A stretch of 64,000 nt of DNA from JAJFKB01 sp965230515 (GTDB lineage Bacteria; Pseudomonadota; Gammaproteobacteria; Pseudomonadales; IMCC2047). The position numbers were made by a program, and so were the translations under genes. The stretch is from contig OZ246007.1 in NCBI GenBank assembly GCA_965230515.1, positions 1,860,001 through 1,924,000 on the forward strand, written 5' to 3'. Within the stretch, counting starts at the first letter, position 1. Each line of letters begins with the position of its first letter. Positions 51,784 through 61,526 of the stretch are shown in pieces. The notes beneath the pieces were generated by a model. That model saw nothing but the letters and a program-made list of their open reading frames with translations. It was not told the origin of the DNA and searched no databases.

Positions 51784-52353
51784 TCAAATACTCAGTCTCC
51801 ACCTGATACGTTTCCTGAATCCCACCAAACCTAAAAAACCCGCGAGAATGATCAAGCTATACACGGACAGCGATGGCACTGCAGTAGCGGATGAGACTGG
51901 TGCAGGTGGCGGTGGAGCAGGTGATGTAGTTCCGGGTTGGGTATCTAAAGTACTAAGCATGGAAAAAATGTCATTCTAGCCTGTCGGGTGTAAGCCAAAT
52001 CTATGAGGGGCAGCATCACTTATACGATATGTACCATTATCACAATCAAACGTTAGCCAAATCGCAAAATCAGGAGTGGCATCCAGGAACGCTTCCGTGC
52101 AATCAGACAGTGAAAAAGTACCATCACCAACAACATTCCCTCCGGATATGGTGATACTAATAGATAAAACATTTGGAGAGACCACTGCCGGCCCGCTTAA
52201 AAGTGTGCCATCAGGTACAACAGCATCATCCCATGTAAACGAACCGTTACCGGTCTCACCATGATCACCCAGAATAGTAAAGGTATGTTCCCGAATAGCG
52301 GCGGTCGCTACCAATGGCAGCAACAGAAATAAAACGGTAATGATCTTTTTCAC
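51784..52353 (-). pseudogene. Secreted IPTL-CTERM-like protein interrupted by an in-frame amber codon
   Basis: One continuous frame of 190 codons, GTG at 52353 to TGA at 51784, with a single TAG at 51976-51978. The first 125 residues are a signal peptide (KKIITVLFLLLPLVATAA) and a compact, mostly beta domain with one Cys pair (SDCTEAF, DCDNGTYR). After the TAG the frame continues for 63 residues: a Pro/Ala-rich linker (SPAPPPAPVSSATA), then VPSLSVYSLIILAGFLGLVG and a basic FRKRIRW end. That is the three-part layout of exosortase-type IPTL/VPSL-CTERM sorting tails. The stop therefore removes the tail, leaving a soluble secreted form, unless it is read through or is a sequencing error. No exosortase gene is in the window. 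Confidence 0.7.
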
Positions 52354-52588
52354 TTTTCCTTTTGCTCCTATGCAAGTTTTTATTTTCCGAGCATCATATC
52401 GGCTGTCAGTTCATCGATCAAATGTAATCCAACAACTCGCCAATGCGCACAATTAAGTATCTCGAAGGTTTTGAACGCAGCCTTGCCGGACAAAACTGAC
52501 CAGGCCGTGTTCGATCAAGCGGGTTCTCCAGACAAGTACTCTACTACCTAACCATACGAATGATAACCACACCGGCAACCACCTTTAT

Positions 52589-54691
52589 CTATGCCTGCGC
52601 CGCCCATTCGCTGAATTTTTTACCCTGCTTCACCAGATCCTCAAGTAGTGCCGCCGGCTTCCAGTAGCGATCGCCCAACCGATCCTGAAATGCCTGAATT
52701 CCTTGCAGCACTTTTTCCAAGCCGATCTCATCCGCGTACTGCATCGGACCACCCCGATATCGCGGGAAACCATAGCCATTGATCCAAATCACATCGATAT
52801 CTCCTGACCGACCGGCAACGCCCTCTTCAAGAATTTTCGCGCCCTCATTGATCATGGCAAAAATCAGACGCTGCTGAATCTCTTGATCGCTGATTTCGCG
52901 CTGCTCAACGCCCAACCGCTCCGCTTCATCGCGAATCATCCTGACTACTTCTTCATCTGTTTCCCTGCGACGGGTTTCAGAATCATAACGATAGAACCCG
53001 GCGCCGGTCTTCTGTCCCAGCCGGTTTGCCTCCACCAGCATATCCGCCGGGCGAAAAAACAACGGATCATCAGGTCGGTGAGGGTTTTCGCGGCGCGCCT
53101 TATAGCCAATATCCAGCCCGGACAAATCAACCACGGCCAACGGCCCCATCGCCATTCCCCAGGCCTGCATCGCCCGATCGATCTGTTCCGGGGTCGCCCC
53201 TTCAAGCAATAGTGCCTGCGCTTCCCGACCATAACAGGCATACATGCGATTACCTACGAAGCCGTAGCAAACACCCACTGCAACAGAGATCTTACCGATT
53301 CTCTTGCCTAACTTCATCGCGGTAGCCAGCGTCTCATCACTGGTAGCGTCAGCTCGCACCACTTCCAACAATTTCATAATGTTAGCCGGGCTAAAGAAAT
53401 GCATGCCCAGTACTTTTTCAGGACGCCCTGTGGATGCAGCAATCTGGTTGATATCAAGATAAGAGGTGTTACTTGCCAAAATGGCCTCCGGCTTGCAGGC
53501 CTGATCAAGACGACTGAAAATATCCCGTTTTACCTCCATGCTCTCAAACGCGGCTTCTACAACCAGATCAACGTCTGCCAGATCTGCATAATCACAGGTT
53601 CCGCCAATACGCGCAATACAGCCCTGCATCTGCTGCTCACTCATCCTGCCTCTGCTTACATTCTGCTGATAACGATCGTTGATCATCACCAGTCCGCGGT
53701 CCAGATTTTCCTGATTCATCTCTACCAGAGTGACAGGTATACCTGCGCTGGCAAAACACATCGCAATACCGCCACCCATTGTTCCGGCACCAATTATTGC
53801 TACCGACACTATGTCCTGCACCTTAGTCTCTTTTGCCAATCCCGGCACCCGCGCCACTTCCCGCTCGGCAAAAAACACATGGCGCATGGCTCGCGACTGC
53901 TCTGAGCTGCGGCACATCAGAAACATTTCACGCTCTTTCTGTAAACCCTGATCAAAGGGCAAAAGTACCGCATTTTCTATCGAATCAATGGCATATTGCG
54001 GCGCCTGTTGTCCGGCAGCCTTTTTCTTTAGCTTTGCCCGCCAATCAGCGAACAGTTGATCATGTGCCTCACCTTTGCTTAACCGGATCTCACTGACTCG
54101 TCGAGGCTGCGCCTGATCTGCGATTAGTGCTTCGGCAAACCCGGTCGCTGCGGCAACCAGGTCCTGATCCACCACCTGATCAATCAACTTTTGCTCAACC
54201 ACCGATTCCACTGCCACCGGCCGGCCACTGGTGATCATTTCCAGTGCTTTTTCCACTCCGGCAATCCTCGGTAATCGCTGGGTACCACCCGAGCCCGGAA
54301 TTAATCCCAGATTCACTTCCGGAAGCCCTACCTTGCTGCCCGCCAGAGCAACCCGGTAGTGACTGCAAAGCGCCAATTCAAAACCTCCGCCTAGCGCTGT
54401 GCCGTGAAGCGCCGCGACCAGCGGTTTGGTGCAGGTTTCAACCTGATGCAAAACATCAGGCAAATGGGGTTCCAGTGGTGCCTTGCCAAACTCCGATATA
54501 TCAGCACCCGCTACGAAGGTACGCCCTTCACAATAGAGAACAACAGCTTTGATTTGGTCGTCCAGCTGTGCCTCTGCAACACAATCGATAATCCCCTGCC
54601 GAACCGCTTGAGAGAGCGCATTGACCGGGGGGTTATTAATGGCAATCAGGCCAACCTTGCCCTGACGAGTTAAAGAAACGGGTGTTGTCAT
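52589..54691 (-). CDS. Enoyl-CoA hydratase/3-hydroxyacyl-CoA dehydrogenase fusion (FadB/FadJ-like)
   Basis: 700 residues from the ATG at 54691. The crotonase domain (1 to about 190) has both catalytic glutamates (GGGFELALCSH and LPEVNLGLIPGSGGTQR). The NAD-binding domain has VAIIGAGTMGGGIAMCF near residue 300, with HFFSPANIMKLLEV and C-terminal dehydrogenase repeats. It hydrates enoyl-CoA and oxidises 3-hydroxyacyl-CoA. At the end of the paa cluster, which shows no separate paaF or paaH, it probably performs both of those steps on the 2,3-dehydroadipyl-CoA branch; general beta-oxidation is the alternative. It is in line with paaX and the EthD-like gene. Confidence 0.92.
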   Translation of the reverse strand: MTTPVSLTRQGKVGLIAINNPPVNALSQAVRQGIIDCVAEAQLDDQIKAVVLYCEGRTFVAGADISEFGKAPLEPHLPDVLHQVETCTKPLVAALHGTALGGGFELALCSHYRVALAGSKVGLPEVNLGLIPGSGGTQRLPRIAGVEKALEMITSGRPVAVESVVEQKLIDQVVDQDLVAAATGFAEALIADQAQPRRVSEIRLSKGEAHDQLFADWRAKLKKKAAGQQAPQYAIDSIENAVLLPFDQGLQKEREMFLMCRSSEQSRAMRHVFFAEREVARVPGLAKETKVQDIVSVAIIGAGTMGGGIAMCFASAGIPVTLVEMNQENLDRGLVMINDRYQQNVSRGRMSEQQMQGCIARIGGTCDYADLADVDLVVEAAFESMEVKRDIFSRLDQACKPEAILASNTSYLDINQIAASTGRPEKVLGMHFFSPANIMKLLEVVRADATSDETLATAMKLGKRIGKISVAVGVCYGFVGNRMYACYGREAQALLLEGATPEQIDRAMQAWGMAMGPLAVVDLSGLDIGYKARRENPHRPDDPLFFRPADMLVEANRLGQKTGAGFYRYDSETRRRETDEEVVRMIRDEAERLGVEQREISDQEIQQRLIFAMINEGAKILEEGVAGRSGDIDVIWINGYGFPRYRGGPMQYADEIGLEKVLQGIQAFQDRLGDRYWKPAALLEDLVKQGKKFSEWAAQA

Positions 54692-54760
54692 TTGGTACCA
54701 ACCTGTAAATATCGACGCCGTGCGCAAAAAAAACACACGGGGTTTTAAAAGAGGAAACGT

Positions 54761-55078
54761 TTAGCCCAGAGTAAACCGCTGATGTTCACTCACCTGAACC
54801 AATGGCTCAATATTGGTGAAGTTTGGAATGTCGGCCATCAGCTCGGCTCCAACCTGCGCAAAGGCTGCCTGAAATGCAGCAAGCGATTCAAACAGCAGAT
54901 ATCCAATAGCCGCAAAAGGTTGCGGGTCTGCCTGCTGCAATCCCTGATCAAACTCCAGCCCCTGCAATCCCAACGGCACCAGTTTTTCCCTGACCAGAGC
55001 GAAATGGGTATCACTGTAATACGCTGCATCAAATGTTTTCCCCTCGGCATGAGGGTACAGAACTGCAATACGGATCAA
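54761..55078 (-). CDS. EthD-domain protein
   Basis: 105 residues, TTG start at 55078 supported by a perfect AAAGGAGG Shine-Dalgarno 5 nt upstream. The ferredoxin-like EthD fold shows as IAVLYPHAEGKTFDAAYYSDTH and YLLFESLAAFQAAF. Such small proteins occur with oxygenases and in degradation clusters. Its role here is unknown. It lies 11 bp after paaX. Confidence 0.82.
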   Translation of the reverse strand: MIRIAVLYPHAEGKTFDAAYYSDTHFALVREKLVPLGLQGLEFDQGLQQADPQPFAAIGYLLFESLAAFQAAFAQVGAELMADIPNFTNIEPLVQVSEHQRFTLG

Positions 55079-55089
55079 AACAACCTCCT

Positions 55090-56025
55090 TTACTTCACTT
55101 TGGGGAGTCCGCCCAATCGCTCATAATAACTGGCAATGGGTGGGGGTAACGCGCCTTCTGCGGACTCCATGGAGTCCTGAATATACTTTTCAGCACCGGT
55201 GCACACATGCCGGTACAGGTTCTTCACCAGCCGTAAAGCCGAGTCTCCAGGCCAGTCCGTCGGTAACAGCATATGCGGTATATCCATATCATTAAGCAGC
55301 ACTTTACGGTAGTCGTGGATAAGCAGCGTTCTCACTAAAAAACAGACGCCGGCATCAACGCTTTTCTTCAACGAAACCGCTTTCAGCACCGGCCGATACA
55401 ACTCCAAAAACTCCTGGTATTGATCTGCCAGACTGGCCAGTTCCCAACTCTCGTATACCGCTTCCCGAAGCACCTCCAGCGACTGCGCATCGGCAGCATG
55501 GGCATCCATGATAATCACCTTGTCACGCAAACCCATCTCGACCAGCAGTTCATCAAGCGAACCCCTATCCAGACTGGGGTGCAGATACAGGCCCGAACCC
55601 AACTGTCCAAAGCCCTGCCATTTCAGGCTTTGTCTCAGCGCGGCACGATGTTCCTCTGGCACTGCGGCGGGCAATAACAAGCTCCACTGGCCATCCCAGC
55701 CATGTCGCTCGGAAGAGTAAATACGCTTCGCGGCCCGTTCATATTCACGCATACCATAGCGCGTAAACTGATAATAACTGCATCGGCCTACCCGCTTGGA
55801 TGTCAGCCATCCCTCTCGCACCAGTCTGAAGACCGAGGTCCTGACCAGCCGCTCATTAATGCCCAGTGGCTCAAGGCTGCGAATTAAACTTCCCAGCCAG
55901 ACCGATCCGCCATGTTGAGAGATGGCGTCGCCAAAAACGGTAAAAATCAGCGAGCGACTGCGAATCGGTGTACGCTGCCTGAAACGGTCAATCAGTTGAT
56001 CAATCTCTTTTATTTTCCCGGTCAT
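55090..56025 (-). CDS. paaX: Phenylacetate operon repressor PaaX
   Basis: 311 residues. The N-terminal winged helix (about 20-100; SLIFTVFGDAISQHGGSVWLG, LVRTSVFRLVREGWL) and the C-terminal PaaX domain are diagnostic. In E. coli PaaX represses the paa operon and is released by phenylacetyl-CoA. It is encoded just after paaE on the same strand, so it is probably within or at the end of the operon. I could not place its operator. Confidence 0.93.
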   Translation of the reverse strand: MTGKIKEIDQLIDRFRQRTPIRSRSLIFTVFGDAISQHGGSVWLGSLIRSLEPLGINERLVRTSVFRLVREGWLTSKRVGRCSYYQFTRYGMREYERAAKRIYSSERHGWDGQWSLLLPAAVPEEHRAALRQSLKWQGFGQLGSGLYLHPSLDRGSLDELLVEMGLRDKVIIMDAHAADAQSLEVLREAVYESWELASLADQYQEFLELYRPVLKAVSLKKSVDAGVCFLVRTLLIHDYRKVLLNDMDIPHMLLPTDWPGDSALRLVKNLYRHVCTGAEKYIQDSMESAEGALPPPIASYYERLGGLPKVK

Positions 56026-56095
56026 GCTTATTGTCTGTTGTTCGGTGTCCTTTAAAATCAGCAGGCTTTATAACACAATTTCGGGATAGAATTGA

Positions 56096-57187
56096 TCATT
56101 GATCGAAATCCAGAACCACCTTGTCACTGATCGGGTGAGCCTGACAGGTTAACACAACACCATCAGCTACCTCCTGATCACTCAACGCATGATTCAAATC
56201 CATATCCACTTCCCCTTCGATCACTCGTGCCTTACAAGTCGCACAGACGCCTGCTTTGCAGGAAAAGGGCAGATCAGCACCATTATTAATGGCACCATCC
56301 AGAATATTCTCACCGTCGGCGGTCAGGTCAAAACTGATCGCCCGGCCATCCACATTAACCACCACATTGCTGACCTTGCCACCATATTGCTTGGCGCGTG
56401 CATGGTGCTTTTCAATCACCGCTTCGGCATCTTCGGCAGAGGCATAGAACAGCTCGTAATGGATGTGGGCCTCGTCTATTCCTTCCGAACGTAACCCGCG
56501 GGACACCTCCGAAATCATAGATTCAGGGCCACACAGGAAAAACTCATCGGTACCGGCAATATCGATCAACCGCTTGTAATTCAACTCGCCACCCTTGCGG
56601 TTATTGATTCGGCCATGCAGCACTTCAGCATCCTGCTCCTCCTGACTGAGCACATTGACCCAGTTAAAACGCTCCAGGTACCGGTTCTTGATAAAGCCCA
56701 GCTCCTCACGAAACATAATAGTCGAAGAGCGTTTGTTGCCATAGAGCAGGGTAACCCGGCTCTGCGGTTCTCTGGACAGGATTGATTTCACAATTGAAAG
56801 AATGGGGGTGATACCGCTTCCGGCAGCGATACACATATAGTTTTTCCGGGCATTCACATCCAGTTCGGTATGAAACTCTCCCTGCGGAGGCATCACCTCT
56901 ATCTGGTCGCCAGCACTTAACTCATCGCAGACATAATTTGAAAAAACACCACCTTCAATCCGCTTCACCGCCACCCTGACCGTATCGTCATCGACGCCTG
57001 AACAGATCGAATAAGAGCGCCGCACCTCCTCGCCATTAATCTGCGCTTTCAGGGTCAGATATTGCCCCTGAATAAACTGGAATTTTTCTTTCAACTGATC
57101 CGGTATTTCAAAACTGACGCAACGCGCCTGGTCCGTTTCCGGTCGTATATCGGCGATGCTTACCTGATAAAAATTTGTATCACTCAT
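56096..57187 (-). CDS. paaE: Phenylacetyl-CoA 1,2-epoxidase reductase PaaE
   Basis: 363 residues from the ATG at 57187. A ferredoxin-NADP reductase-like module (FAD site RRSYSICSG, NAD(P) site AAGSGITPILSI, CGPESMI) is followed by a plant-type 2Fe-2S domain with CKAGVCATCKARV and the fourth Cys in VLTCQAHP. PaaE passes electrons from NADPH to the PaaABC oxygenase. An upstream start would overlap the paaD end. Confidence 0.95.
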   Translation of the reverse strand: MSDTNFYQVSIADIRPETDQARCVSFEIPDQLKEKFQFIQGQYLTLKAQINGEEVRRSYSICSGVDDDTVRVAVKRIEGGVFSNYVCDELSAGDQIEVMPPQGEFHTELDVNARKNYMCIAAGSGITPILSIVKSILSREPQSRVTLLYGNKRSSTIMFREELGFIKNRYLERFNWVNVLSQEEQDAEVLHGRINNRKGGELNYKRLIDIAGTDEFFLCGPESMISEVSRGLRSEGIDEAHIHYELFYASAEDAEAVIEKHHARAKQYGGKVSNVVVNVDGRAISFDLTADGENILDGAINNGADLPFSCKAGVCATCKARVIEGEVDMDLNHALSDQEVADGVVLTCQAHPISDKVVLDFDQ

Positions 57188-57195
57188 TGTTCTGC

Positions 57196-57729
57196 CTAAA
57201 TACATTTAAAGTAATCGAACGGCTCCTGACATTCCTTGCACTGGAACAGTGCTTTGCATGCGGTGGAGCCAAACTCACTAATTTTTGTTATCTCTTGCGA
57301 ACCACACAGGGGACAGGCAATGGAGGTTTCCGCACCATCCGCAGTACAGCCCACTGGTGCGGCTATGCCAAACTCAACCAGCCGTTGCCTTCCGTCAGCA
57401 CTCATCCAGTCGGTTGTCCAGGCGGGTGACAGTCGGCTTTCAACCTTTATCTGAGCATAGCCCGCCTGCTCCAGTACCTGTCTGATATCCCGGGTAATTT
57501 CATGCATGGCAGGACAGCCTGAGTAGGTGGGAGTAATAACCACCCGAATACACTCTCCCTGCTGCTCCACCTCCTGCAAAATACCCAAATCCCAGATAGA
57601 GAGCACCGGAATCTCCGGATCCTTAACCTCATCAAGAGCGCCCCAAACCTCTTTAAGTTCGGACTCGGACTCCTGACGATATTTTTCGCGCAGCTGCTGC
57701 GCTTCAGACACCAAAGGAATCATCTGCAT
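57196..57729 (-). CDS. paaD: PaaD, maturation factor for phenylacetyl-CoA epoxidase
   Basis: 177 residues. The N-terminal MIP18/DUF59 domain has EVKDPEIPVLSIWDLGIL and the conserved YSGCPAM. A C-terminal zinc-ribbon-like segment has CPLCGSQ and CKECQEPFDYFKC. PaaD is needed for epoxidase activity, probably in iron-sulfur or metal assembly. It lies between paaC and paaE in the usual order. Confidence 0.94.
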   Translation of the reverse strand: MQMIPLVSEAQQLREKYRQESESELKEVWGALDEVKDPEIPVLSIWDLGILQEVEQQGECIRVVITPTYSGCPAMHEITRDIRQVLEQAGYAQIKVESRLSPAWTTDWMSADGRQRLVEFGIAAPVGCTADGAETSIACPLCGSQEITKISEFGSTACKALFQCKECQEPFDYFKCI

Positions 57730-57735
57730 GACTGT

Positions 57736-58503
57736 TTACCACTTCAAGCCGGGATAAGCTCTTTGCATGAACTGCAAATCTGCCAACATATGTCCCAGGT
57801 GCTCGGTATGCACCCCTCGCCGACCACCCTCGACTTTCCAGCTGTCTTCCGGCTTCTGCAGGGTCGCCTCATTGAGAACCTGCTCCACCTGTCGCTGCCA
57901 TCCGTCGCGAAGCGCCGCGCGATCCACGGCAATGCCGGCCTGAACCAACGACTGCTCCGCTTCATCCGCCATAAACAGCTCCGGGATATAACCCCAAATT
58001 TCATTTAAAGCTGTTTGCGCCCGATCATGACTCTCCTGCGTACCATCGCCCAAACGCACCACCCAGTCATGGCTTCGGCGCAGGTGGTAACGGCTCTCTT
58101 TGATACATTTTCCGGCAATAGCTGCCAACCGCTCGTCTGAAGACTTAGCCAACTGCTCCAGAAACTCCATGTTAAATGCGTCAACAATCAGCTGTCGCAC
58201 CATGGTAAAGGCAAAATCACCTTTAGGCAGTTCGTAGATCAGCAGATTGCTAAACTCACGGCAATCACGCAGAAACGCCAGATCATCCTCTGACCGACCC
58301 TGATCATCCAACTCAGCCGCATACTGATAAAACATCTGGGCACGCCCGATAAAATCAAGCGCCACATTACCAATCGCCAGATCCTCTTCCAGAAAGGGTG
58401 CATTGCGGCACCACTCCGACAATCGATGGCCCATGGTGAGCGCATCATCACCCAATGCCAGCACATAATTAAACAGTACCTGCTTGTTTACATTCTGATT
58501 CAT
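57736..58503 (-). CDS. paaC: Phenylacetyl-CoA epoxidase structural subunit PaaC
   Basis: 255 residues of ferritin-like helical fold (YVLALGDDALTMGHRLSEW, IALDFIGRAQ-type helix, KESRYHLRRSHDWVVRLGDG). PaaC pairs with PaaA but lacks a full di-iron centre in known members. It starts about 50 bp after paaB ends and is 6 bp from paaD. Confidence 0.95.
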   Translation of the reverse strand: MNQNVNKQVLFNYVLALGDDALTMGHRLSEWCRNAPFLEEDLAIGNVALDFIGRAQMFYQYAAELDDQGRSEDDLAFLRDCREFSNLLIYELPKGDFAFTMVRQLIVDAFNMEFLEQLAKSSDERLAAIAGKCIKESRYHLRRSHDWVVRLGDGTQESHDRAQTALNEIWGYIPELFMADEAEQSLVQAGIAVDRAALRDGWQRQVEQVLNEATLQKPEDSWKVEGGRRGVHTEHLGHMLADLQFMQRAYPGLKW

Positions 58504-58556
58504 CTTTCAATAACCTCTGGTTCCAACACATTCAATTAACAACAAAGCGTACCGGT

Positions 58557-58847
58557 TTACATATTGTTCACTTCTTCCGGCAGTTCATAATGTGTTGCAT
58601 GACGATAGGGCTTGTCATCCATGGGATCATAAAAGCTGGACGCATCCTCTTCCTGAGATGCCACAATGTCACTTGATTTAACAACCCACAGGCTGACACC
58701 TTCACTACGCCGGGTATAACAATCTCGCGCATACTCAAGCGCCTGGGTGTGATCCTCTGCATGCAAACTGCCCACATGCTTATGGTCAAGACCACGTCTT
58801 GAACGTACAAATATTTCAAACAGGGGTAATTTCTTTTCAGTATTCAT
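58557..58847 (-). CDS. paaB: Phenylacetyl-CoA epoxidase subunit PaaB
   Basis: 96 residues from the ATG at 58847 (AGAGGAG 6 nt upstream); TTG at 58853 and ATG at 58850 are alternatives too close to that Shine-Dalgarno. The family features are PLFEIFVRSRRGLDHKHVGS, the middle AYARDCYTRR-like segment and the SFYDPMDDKPYRHA end. PaaB bridges PaaA and PaaC dimers. Confidence 0.94.
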   Translation of the reverse strand: MNTEKKLPLFEIFVRSRRGLDHKHVGSLHAEDHTQALEYARDCYTRRSEGVSLWVVKSSDIVASQEEDASSFYDPMDDKPYRHATHYELPEEVNNM

Positions 58848-58866
58848 CATCAACTCCTCTTAACCG

Positions 58867-59829
58867 TCATGCACTTTTTTTCATGTCACGGTTTCGTTTC
58901 TTTTCTTCATAGGCGCGCATCGCATCGCGCACCCATTGGCCTTCTTTATGCACTTTGACATGATGGGATACCCGATCCCGGTTACACATGCCATCACCAT
59001 TAATCACGCGCATGAACTCTTCCCAGTCAATCTCGCCAAAATCATAATGGCCACGCTCTTCATTCCATTTCAGATCCGGATCAGGAATTTTCAATCCGAG
59101 ATACTCCGCCTGCGGCACCGTCTGATCGACAAAGGCCTGGCGCAAATCATCATTGCTCTTGCGTTTGATTTTCCACTTCATAGATTGGCTGCTATGAGCC
59201 GAATCCGCATCATGTGGGCCAAACATCATCAGCGATGGCCACCACCAGCGATCCAGCGCGTCCTGGGCCATCTGTTTTTGTTCGGGACTGCCAAAAGCGA
59301 GCACCATCAGGCTTTCATAACCCTGACGCTGGTGAAAGCTCTCCTCTTTACAGATGCGCACCATAGCTCTCGCATAGGGTCCATAAGAGGTTCGCTGTAA
59401 AGAGATCTGGTTTACAATGGCGGCACCATCGACCAGCCAGCCGATCGCACCCACATCAGCCCAGGTTAGAGTGGGATAGTTGAAAATGGAGGCGTATTTG
59501 GCTGCGCCGGTCTGCAGTGCTTCAACCATCTCTTCACGCGAGATACCAAGCGTTTCCGCCGAACTGTATAGGTAAAGCCCATGACCTCCTTCATCCTGCA
59601 CCTTGGCCAACAACACCATCTTGCGACGTAATGTCGGTGCCCGTGTGATCCAGTTGCCTTCAGGCTGCATACCGATCACCTCTGAGTGGGCATGCTGTGA
59701 AATCTGACGGATCAGATTCTTCCGGTACTTTTCCGGCATCCAGTCTTTGGGTTCGATCTTCTGTTCATCATCTATACGCTGCTGAAAAACCTTCTCCAGC
59801 TCCGCCTCATTCATCTTGAACTCTGTCAT
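58867..59829 (-). CDS. paaA: Phenylacetyl-CoA epoxidase catalytic subunit PaaA
   Basis: 320 residues with a di-iron ferritin-like core. ExxH motifs are in QDEGGHGLYLYS and CKEESFHQRQGYE, with PTLTWADVGAIGWL and HYDFGEIDWEEF as family marks. PaaA inserts one oxygen atom of O2 into phenylacetyl-CoA to give the 1,2-epoxide, so the pathway is aerobic. It starts 38 bp past the paaJ stop. Confidence 0.96.
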   Translation of the reverse strand: MTEFKMNEAELEKVFQQRIDDEQKIEPKDWMPEKYRKNLIRQISQHAHSEVIGMQPEGNWITRAPTLRRKMVLLAKVQDEGGHGLYLYSSAETLGISREEMVEALQTGAAKYASIFNYPTLTWADVGAIGWLVDGAAIVNQISLQRTSYGPYARAMVRICKEESFHQRQGYESLMVLAFGSPEQKQMAQDALDRWWWPSLMMFGPHDADSAHSSQSMKWKIKRKSNDDLRQAFVDQTVPQAEYLGLKIPDPDLKWNEERGHYDFGEIDWEEFMRVINGDGMCNRDRVSHHVKVHKEGQWVRDAMRAYEEKKRNRDMKKSA

Positions 59830-59867
59830 TGTGTCTACCTCGCTTCAGAGTTGATCTGATTCTATCG

Positions 59868-61070
59868 CTATACGCGCTCTATAATGAGCGCTATGCCTTG
59901 TCCCACACCGATGCACATGGTGCATAGTGCGTAGCGTCCTCCAGTGCGCTGCAACTGATAGGTCGCTGTAGTGGCAAGCCGTGCACCGCTCATACCCAGC
60001 GGATGACCCAGTGCAATGGCGCCACCATTGGGATTCACATGAGGGGCATCATCCGGCAAACCGAGATCGCGCGTTACTGCCAACCCTTGCGCGGCAAAGG
60101 CTTCATTGAGTTCGATCACATCCATTTGATCCAGACTCAGTCCGGTCTTTTCCAGTACCTTGCGCGTCGCGGGAGCAGGGCCAAAGCCCATAATCCGCGG
60201 TTCTAAACCAGCCGTTGCCATGCCCACTATGCGCGCCTTCGGGGTCAGCCCGTGCGCTTTGGCTCCGGCTTCCGATGCGATCAGCAATGCACAGGCTCCG
60301 TCATTGACACCAGAGGCGTTACCCGCTGTCACAGTGCCATTCTCCCGAAAGGGTGTTCTGAGTTTGGCCAAACCCTCCAGTGTTGTGTCAGCCCGCGGAT
60401 GTTCATCTTTATCAACAATCAGCGGATCCTTTTTACGACGAGGTATGGAGACCGGAACGATTTCCTCGGCCAGCGTGCCATTTTCCTGTGCTGCTACCGC
60501 CCGCTGCTGGCTGTTGTAGGCAAACAGATCCTGAGCTTCACGCTCGATACCAAATTGCTCAGCCACGTTTTCTGCCGTTTCCGGCATCGAATCAATACCG
60601 TACTGCGTCTTCATCATTTTATTGACGAAGCGCCAGCCGATCGTTGTGTCATAGATTTCAGCGTTTCTGCTGTATGCGGTTTCCGCTTTCGCCATCACAA
60701 AAGGTGAACGTGACATGGATTCCACGCCACCGGCAATTGCCAGATCCATTTCACCAGAGCGAATCGCCCTGGCTGCAGTACCGACAGCATCCAGTCCCGA
60801 GCCACAGAGTCGATTCATAGTCACACCCGGTACAGCCATTGGAAGCCCGGATAACAGTGCCGCCATACGTGCAACATTACGGTTATCTTCACCAGCCTGG
60901 TTAGCGCATCCATAAAACACATCTTCTACCGCCTCCCAGTCAACCTGGGTATTTCGCTCCATCAATGCCTTGATTGGCAGTGACGCCAGGTCATCAGTAC
61001 GCACCGATGACAAACTGCCACCATAACGTCCAATCGGGGTACGGATTGCGTCGCAAATAAAAGCGCTCAT
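59868..61070 (-). CDS. paaJ: 3-oxoadipyl-CoA/3-oxo-5,6-dehydrosuberyl-CoA thiolase
   Basis: 400 residues. The thiolase nucleophile Cys is in NRLCGSGLDAVG, with NPNGGAIALGHPLGMSG (His) and CTMCIGVGQGIAL (second Cys). It cleaves the two 3-oxoacyl-CoA intermediates of phenylacetate breakdown to acetyl-CoA and succinyl-CoA. Assignment to paaJ over pcaF rests on location. A strong AGAGGAAA Shine-Dalgarno precedes it. Confidence 0.94.
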   Translation of the reverse strand: MSAFICDAIRTPIGRYGGSLSSVRTDDLASLPIKALMERNTQVDWEAVEDVFYGCANQAGEDNRNVARMAALLSGLPMAVPGVTMNRLCGSGLDAVGTAARAIRSGEMDLAIAGGVESMSRSPFVMAKAETAYSRNAEIYDTTIGWRFVNKMMKTQYGIDSMPETAENVAEQFGIEREAQDLFAYNSQQRAVAAQENGTLAEEIVPVSIPRRKKDPLIVDKDEHPRADTTLEGLAKLRTPFRENGTVTAGNASGVNDGACALLIASEAGAKAHGLTPKARIVGMATAGLEPRIMGFGPAPATRKVLEKTGLSLDQMDVIELNEAFAAQGLAVTRDLGLPDDAPHVNPNGGAIALGHPLGMSGARLATTATYQLQRTGGRYALCTMCIGVGQGIALIIERV

Positions 61071-61072
61071 AG

Positions 61073-61522
61073 TTAAGTTTCCTCTGAAATTACAGTTCGA
61101 TTAATTCGAAAAGCCCGGCCACGAAATTGCGCCAGCACTTCATTATTCTGATTACAGACAGACACATCATAAAGACCTGTTCTGCTGGATTGATAGTGTT
61201 TTTCCGCAGTGGCGATTAACTGCTCACCTTCAGCACCGGGTTTTAGGAAATCTATAGTGCACCCCGATGCAACGGCAGCCTGGTCCTCGGAATTGCAGGC
61301 GTAGGCAAAGGCTGTATCTGCCAAGGTAAAGATCATACCACCATGACAAATGCCATGACCGTTGAGCATATCCTGACGAACCTTCATACTCAATACTGCT
61401 TTGCCCGGTGCCAGAGATTCAATCTTGATACCCAGACTCCTGGAAACCGCATCGTGTTTGGCCATTGCATCGGCACAATCTTCGGCGCATTGTTGCTCCG
61501 GGGATTTGGCCTCCTGATCCAT
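61073..61522 (-). CDS. paaI: Phenylacetyl-CoA-linked thioesterase PaaI
   Basis: 149 residues from the ATG at 61522; an upstream in-frame codon would overlap paaG. Hot-dog fold with GHGICHGGMIFTLADTAFAY, including the catalytic Asp. PaaI hydrolyses dead-end CoA thioesters and frees CoA when epoxide intermediates stall. It starts 4 bp after paaG and ends 2 bp before paaJ. Confidence 0.93.
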   Translation of the reverse strand: MDQEAKSPEQQCAEDCADAMAKHDAVSRSLGIKIESLAPGKAVLSMKVRQDMLNGHGICHGGMIFTLADTAFAYACNSEDQAAVASGCTIDFLKPGAEGEQLIATAEKHYQSSRTGLYDVSVCNQNNEVLAQFRGRAFRINRTVISEET

Positions 61523-61526
61523 AGCA

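Noticed and set aside
51731..51979. 82-residue plus-strand reading frame with a Gly-rich end
   Set aside because: It is the complement of the Pro-rich linker and sorting tail on the minus strand, which explains the composition.
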